Part shown: positions 6,178 to 9,800 of the stretch, piece by piece | Layout of the letters: each line of letters begins with the position of its first letter | Position numbering within the stretch: position 1 is the stretch's first letter | Assembly (NCBI GenBank): GCA_002796045.1 | Contig: PCVM01000059.1 | Span: 1-9,800 of the forward strand | Source of the DNA: Candidatus Roizmanbacteria bacterium CG11_big_fil_rev_8_21_14_0_20_36_8 | GTDB lineage: Bacteria > Patescibacteriota > Microgenomatia > UBA1406 > GWC2-37-13 | Length of the DNA: 9,800 bases | Direction of reading: 5' to 3' | The notes under the pieces: model-generated | What the model saw: the letters and a program-made list of their open reading frames with translations, nothing else | Told to the model about the DNA's origin: nothing | Databases searched by the model: none | Program-made: the position numbers and the translations under genes

Positions 6178-8463
6178 ATGTTATTTAATACCGAGATTGA
6201 AGAAAATGGTCAAAAAGTTCTCCTCTTTTCAAAGAATAACAAGAACTTTTTTGACAAGTTCACTCAAAAACTCAATCAGATGAATGCTGACATAACTGTC
6301 AAAAAAACTTTCTCTTACGACTTCTCATCTGCGGACATAGTAATGTTTTTAGGATTCTCTGACATCATTCCATCTGAGCTTGCAGAGTATCCTGATAAAA
6401 AATTTATTATTATTCTTTTTGACGATGCTGAGGCGGCAGAAATGCTTAGTTCATTTTTATATGATCATAACATTTCTCAGATAAAAGTCATCAATCTCCA
6501 GTCTGCTCCGATCTATTTCGAGAAAGACATCGACACAATATTTTGGTTTACTTTCTCAAACACTCCAGATGTATTCTTACATATTTATCATCAATCGATT
6601 GAACCCCCTAATCCTCCACAAAAAAAAATTAAGTTGAAGTTTTCCTCATTGAATGCCATCTTTACACCAGAAAAATTAATTTTTCTGGGGGTCTGTTTTA
6701 TACTGATAGCTCATTTGTTATTTATCCCCCCCCTTTTGACCTCTACTTTTTTACATTTAAAAGCTGTAGAAATTGCTCGTGGTGGTGATTTTCAAACCGC
6801 ACTTATAAAAGCAAATCGTGCAAATAGTAATCTTAGAATATCGAAAAATTTATTTGTTTTTGCTCGGCCATTATTACATTTTTTTTCAATTGCACTTCCA
6901 TTTGAGGACCTTATTCAACTAAATGATTCATCCCAAATCATAATAATAAAAACTGAAGATTTCCAATCTACATCAAGTAAATTTTTAGAGTTATTATTTC
7001 TTAAAGACAAAACTGATGAAGAATTTGAGACGTTATTTAGAACTCAAGAAAAGCTTACAAAAAATATAACTATTCTTGCGAAACACATACAGATACTCGA
7101 ACAAAAGCTGCCAAATTGGAACCAGAATCTCATTGAAACAAAAAATCAGTTGACAGAAGTTTATAAGGGTATTTCATTTATGCAAGCACTTGAACCACAA
7201 TTTAATGAATTGTTTGCAAATAATTCAGAAAAAAAATACCTTTTGTTATTTGCGAACAATATGGAACTACGTCCTGGAGGTGGTTTCATTGGATCTTTTG
7301 CGATAGTAAATGTAAAAAATTTCACTATCACCTCGATAGAATTACAGGATGTTTACGATGCTGATGGTCAGTTGAAGACCCAAATTGATCCTCCAGTACC
7401 GATCACAACTTATTTAAATCAAACCCATTGGTACCTTAGAGATTCGGCTTTCACTCCAGATTTTGTAGAGAATTTTGCCGAAGCAGAATATTTTCTCGAA
7501 GAAGAAATAAATGAAAATAATTTCGATGGTGGAATTCTTATAACCACAACGGGTGTTCAAAACATCTTAAAATCAATAGATAAATTATATATTCCTGACT
7601 TTCAAGAAACGATTACCTCAGATAATTTTTACATTAAAGCTCAGCTCTATGCTGAAGAAGACTTTTTTCCTGGGTCTCAGCAAAAAAAGAGCTTTTTATC
7701 GAGCTTGCTAAATCAAATGATTTTCAAACTTCAAGATGCTTCAATTGATACTTTATTCACAGAGATTGAACGGTCTCTTAATGAAAAGCAGCTAGTACTA
7801 TATTCAAAAAACTCAGAGGTTCAAGAATTGTTTGAGGGTCATTACTGGGCAGGAAGATTATTAAATCCTGTTTGTACAATCCCTGAGGCACTTCACTGTA
7901 TACCCGATTTTTTGTTTCCGCTTGACGCAAATCTTGGAGTGAACAAAGCAAACTTCTATGTCCAAAGACCTCTTGAATTCGAAGTCCAAATCGATACAAA
8001 CGGAAGAATTACAAACACGCTTAAACTATCTTACAAAAATACTTCAAATGATAATGTCTTTCCGGGTGGCACGTATAAAAATTATTTTCAACTTTTAATT
8101 CCCCCAAATTCATCAGAAATTACTATTGTAGTTGATAAAAAGCCGCTGGAACAATACGACGAAACAAATCTACGATACAAATCGATCGGCTTCTTTTTAT
8201 CAATACCCCCTCAACAATCAAAGGAAGTAATAATCTCCTATGAACTACCAACAACACTTGTCTCTGGAGACGGAATTTATCAACTAATACTTCAAAAACA
8301 AATTGGATCTGCGAATTCAGATCTTAAATTTTCACTTAAATATCCTCCAAACATGTCAGTTGTAAGGCATAATCTTTCTACACTTGCGAAGGACAATGAA
8401 ATAATTTATAATACCACAGTCTCATCAGATAAGATTTTTCTGATCGAATTTAAAAAAGATTGA
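6178..8463 (+). CDS. Large DUF4012 domain membrane protein
   Basis: From ATG 6178 the product has 761 residues. Residues 1 to about 140 form an alpha/beta-looking domain with no intact motif I recognise; related CPR proteins carry epimerase-like Rossmann domains here, so it may be a decayed one. A basic linker (QKKIKLKF) leads to a membrane segment at about 167-190. The large outside part holds the DUF4012 hallmark NMELRPGGGFIGSFA at 361-375, followed by DVYDADGQ and a beta-rich C-terminus. The helical region near 280-340 may be coiled coil. The role of DUF4012 is unknown, but the topology suggests a cell-surface protein. The frame is open up to ATG 6094, but that start would overlap the divergent gene by 43 nt, so 6178 is preferred. 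No Shine-Dalgarno is visible. A run of eight C lies at 6726-6733. Confidence 0.88.
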   Translation: MLFNTEIEENGQKVLLFSKNNKNFFDKFTQKLNQMNADITVKKTFSYDFSSADIVMFLGFSDIIPSELAEYPDKKFIIILFDDAEAAEMLSSFLYDHNISQIKVINLQSAPIYFEKDIDTIFWFTFSNTPDVFLHIYHQSIEPPNPPQKKIKLKFSSLNAIFTPEKLIFLGVCFILIAHLLFIPPLLTSTFLHLKAVEIARGGDFQTALIKANRANSNLRISKNLFVFARPLLHFFSIALPFEDLIQLNDSSQIIIIKTEDFQSTSSKFLELLFLKDKTDEEFETLFRTQEKLTKNITILAKHIQILEQKLPNWNQNLIETKNQLTEVYKGISFMQALEPQFNELFANNSEKKYLLLFANNMELRPGGGFIGSFAIVNVKNFTITSIELQDVYDADGQLKTQIDPPVPITTYLNQTHWYLRDSAFTPDFVENFAEAEYFLEEEINENNFDGGILITTTGVQNILKSIDKLYIPDFQETITSDNFYIKAQLYAEEDFFPGSQQKKSFLSSLLNQMIFKLQDASIDTLFTEIERSLNEKQLVLYSKNSEVQELFEGHYWAGRLLNPVCTIPEALHCIPDFLFPLDANLGVNKANFYVQRPLEFEVQIDTNGRITNTLKLSYKNTSNDNVFPGGTYKNYFQLLIPPNSSEITIVVDKKPLEQYDETNLRYKSIGFFLSIPPQQSKEVIISYELPTTLVSGDGIYQLILQKQIGSANSDLKFSLKYPPNMSVVRHNLSTLAKDNEIIYNTTVSSDKIFLIEFKKD
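6726..6733 (+). repeat. C8 homopolymer inside the DUF4012 gene
   Basis: Eight consecutive C bases encode part of an Ile-Pro-Pro-Leu turn at the outer end of the membrane segment. In AT-rich DNA a C8 run is unusual, and slippage there would shift the frame before the DUF4012 domain. Confidence 0.8.
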
Positions 8464-8472
8464 ATGTGACAT

Positions 8473-9159
8473 ATGGAAAAAACTCAAAAAAAAGATAGAA
8501 TTATATTAAACGCTTCACTTCGTAAAATTTTTGGAAAACAAACTCGTTCAATGCGAAAAAATGGATTAATTCCGGCAAATATTTTTGGTGAAAAAATGGA
8601 GCCATTAGCAATTTCGTTCGATCAAAAAGCTTTTAATGAAACTTTCAAAATTGCTGGGGAAACTAACGTTGTATATATTGCTGTAGATAGCAAAAAAATT
8701 CCAACATTAATAAGCGAAATTCAAATTCATCCTGTTACCCAATCTATTCTGCATATTGATCTAAGAAAGATTGATTTAACCCATAAAATTGAGGCACATG
8801 TACCTATTCTTCTCGTAGGAGAATCTGAAGCTGTTGAGAGTAAAAACGGTGTGGTCATAAGTCAGATGGATGAAGTTAAGATTGAATCTTTACCTGAAGA
8901 TATTCCTAATCAAATTGAGATAGATATTTCAAAACTTTCAGAAATTGGAGATATTTTTAGAGTTTCAGATTTGGTTGTTGAAGGATCATTTGTTATTTTA
9001 GACGAACCTGAAAGAGCTATAGTATCTATTATCGAGCATAAAGAAGAAGAAATTGAACCTGAGACAGTATCTGAAGATCCAGAGATAATCGGTAAAGAAG
9101 CTGAAGAAGAAGGCGCAGAAACAACTGGAGATAACAATCAGGAACAAAAAAAAGAATGA
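8473..9159 (+). CDS. rplY: 50S ribosomal protein bL25, CTC/TL5 type
   Basis: bL25 binds 5S rRNA in the large ribosomal subunit. The 228-residue product is the long CTC form. Residues 1 to about 97 are the 5S-binding L25 domain, with SMRKNGLIPANIFG at 26-39 and the HPVTQSILHIDL block at 86-97. Residues about 100-190 form the TL5 beta domain, containing ESLPEDIPNQIEIDIS. From about residue 190 the tail is very acidic (EEEIEPETVSEDPEI and following) and probably disordered, as in many CTC proteins. It starts 9 nt after the DUF4012 stop without a Shine-Dalgarno and so probably depends on that transcript. Its stop codon is part of the aspS promoter element. The family call is secure. Confidence 0.95.
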   Translation: MEKTQKKDRIILNASLRKIFGKQTRSMRKNGLIPANIFGEKMEPLAISFDQKAFNETFKIAGETNVVYIAVDSKKIPTLISEIQIHPVTQSILHIDLRKIDLTHKIEAHVPILLVGESEAVESKNGVVISQMDEVKIESLPEDIPNQIEIDISKLSEIGDIFRVSDLVVEGSFVILDEPERAIVSIIEHKEEEIEPETVSEDPEIIGKEAEEEGAETTGDNNQEQKKE

Positions 9160-9165
9160 TATAAT
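9157..9165 (+). promoter_or_regulatory. Extended -10 promoter of aspS
   Basis: TGATATAAT begins with the TGA stop codon of rplY and ends six bases before the aspS ATG at 9172. The hexamer is perfect and carries the TGn extension. Initiation at the usual distance would put the first transcript base on the A of the start codon. No clear -35 lies 16-18 bases upstream. Sequence and spacing are identical to the element at 6143-6151 on the other strand. Confidence 0.6.
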
Positions 9166-9171
9166 TCATTT

Positions 9172-9800
9172 ATGAAACTTCTCTCCGTCCTTGACACAAC
9201 TTCTCACATAGGAGAAAAAATAACTTTATTCGGATGGATTGATACCAAAAGAGACCACCGAAAAATTGTTTTTTTAGACATTAGAGACAAAACTGGAATT
9301 GTACAAGTTGTGGGAGGAGAAAAATTAAAACCACTGACGCCTGAATCTGTCGTACAAATTGAAGGTAAAGTAAAAAATCGTCCCGCTAACCTGGTAAATA
9401 ATAAAATCCCAACAGGTGAAATTGAAATAGAGGCAGAAAATGTAACACTTCTTAGCCCGGCTCGACCACTTCCGCTCCCTGTAAATACTGAAGGATATGA
9501 AATTGATGAAGAGGTGCGACTCAGATATAGATATTTAGATTTGAGACGAACTCGCATGACGCGCAACCTTGTGCTTCGATCAAAAGCTCTGATGTTCATT
9601 CGTAATTTTCTCACGAAAAAATCATTTACTGAGGTTGAGACACCCATACTCACTAAGACAACTCCGGAGGGAGCCAGAGATTTTTTAGTTCCATCTCGGC
9701 TAAAAAAAGGTCAGTTCTACGCCCTTCCTCAGTCTCCACAGCAATACAAGCAACTCTTAATGGTTGCTGGTATAGAACGGTATTTCCAGATAGCGCGCTG
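9172..9800 (+). CDS. aspS: Aspartyl-tRNA synthetase, bacterial type (N-terminal part)
   Basis: The first 209 residues are present; the window ends inside the gene. AspRS charges tRNA with aspartate in the cytoplasm. The N-terminal OB-fold anticodon-binding domain shows GWIDTKRDHRKIVFLDIRD at about 21-39. The class II core follows with YRYLDLRR, motif 1 around FLTKKSFTEVETPIL, then TPEGARDFLVPSR and the LPQSPQQYKQLLMVAGIERY block; the break comes just before motif 2. The segment after GIVQVV is shorter than in the E. coli enzyme. His29, in RDH, aligns by eye with His31 of the Pseudomonas enzyme, a position associated with non-discriminating AspRS that also charges tRNA-Asn; discriminating E. 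coli AspRS has Leu there. The start follows rplY by 12 nt, has no Shine-Dalgarno and probably has its own leaderless promoter. Confidence 0.97.
   Translation, partial: MKLLSVLDTTSHIGEKITLFGWIDTKRDHRKIVFLDIRDKTGIVQVVGGEKLKPLTPESVVQIEGKVKNRPANLVNNKIPTGEIEIEAENVTLLSPARPLPLPVNTEGYEIDEEVRLRYRYLDLRRTRMTRNLVLRSKALMFIRNFLTKKSFTEVETPILTKTTPEGARDFLVPSRLKKGQFYALPQSPQQYKQLLMVAGIERYFQIAR

Noticed and set aside
1..9800. UGA recoded as glycine, as in some CPR lineages
   Set aside because: TGA works as a natural stop for secF, DUF4012 and rplY, with proteins ending at family-typical positions and no in-frame TGA inside genes.

Overview
The window is AT-rich DNA using the standard bacterial code (Trp is read from TGG; TGA ends secF, the DUF4012 gene and rplY). 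It is packed with short, closely spaced genes. DUF4012 and DUF3048 envelope proteins, a winged-helix protein with a decayed nucleotidyltransferase domain, and tiny Lys-rich or single-membrane-segment proteins together suggest a Candidate Phyla Radiation (Patescibacteria) bacterium, perhaps Microgenomates-like. That placement rests on gene content and style; no marker gene was aligned. I see no mobile element, CRISPR array, rRNA or tRNA, and no gene-free stretch longer than 300 bases.

Positions 1-4515 are a leftward five-gene run read from right to left: DUF3048 envelope protein, winged-helix/nucleotidyltransferase-like protein, secD, secF (overlapping secD by 8 nt), and a metallo-beta-lactamase-fold hydrolase cut by the window edge. 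Gaps are 4-25 nt, so this looks like one operon for protein export and envelope functions. A near-consensus sigma70-type promoter lies at its head, but its -10 box covers the best-supported start codon of the first gene.

Positions 4560-5102 carry two small rightward genes: an unrecognised single-pass membrane protein and a 65-residue protein with a very strong Shine-Dalgarno site. They converge on a leftward pair (5112-6136): an HxGH cytidylyltransferase-like enzyme followed 5 nt later by thpR, an RNA 2',3'-cyclic phosphodiesterase.

Divergent from that pair, 6178-9800 runs rightward: a large DUF4012 membrane protein, rplY (ribosomal protein bL25, CTC type with an acidic tail) and aspS (aspartyl-tRNA synthetase, truncated by the window end). 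The aspS fragment carries a His at the position linked to non-discriminating enzymes.

The clearest structure outside the genes is a repeated start architecture. The sequence TGATATAAT followed by exactly six bases and then ATG occurs before both the cytidylyltransferase gene and aspS, with a weaker version (TGATTAAAT-N6-ATG) before the gene at 4560. This spacing would place transcription initiation at the A of the start codon, implying leaderless mRNAs, in contrast to the strong Shine-Dalgarno at 4886-4898. No wholly new multi-gene system can be claimed from this window alone.
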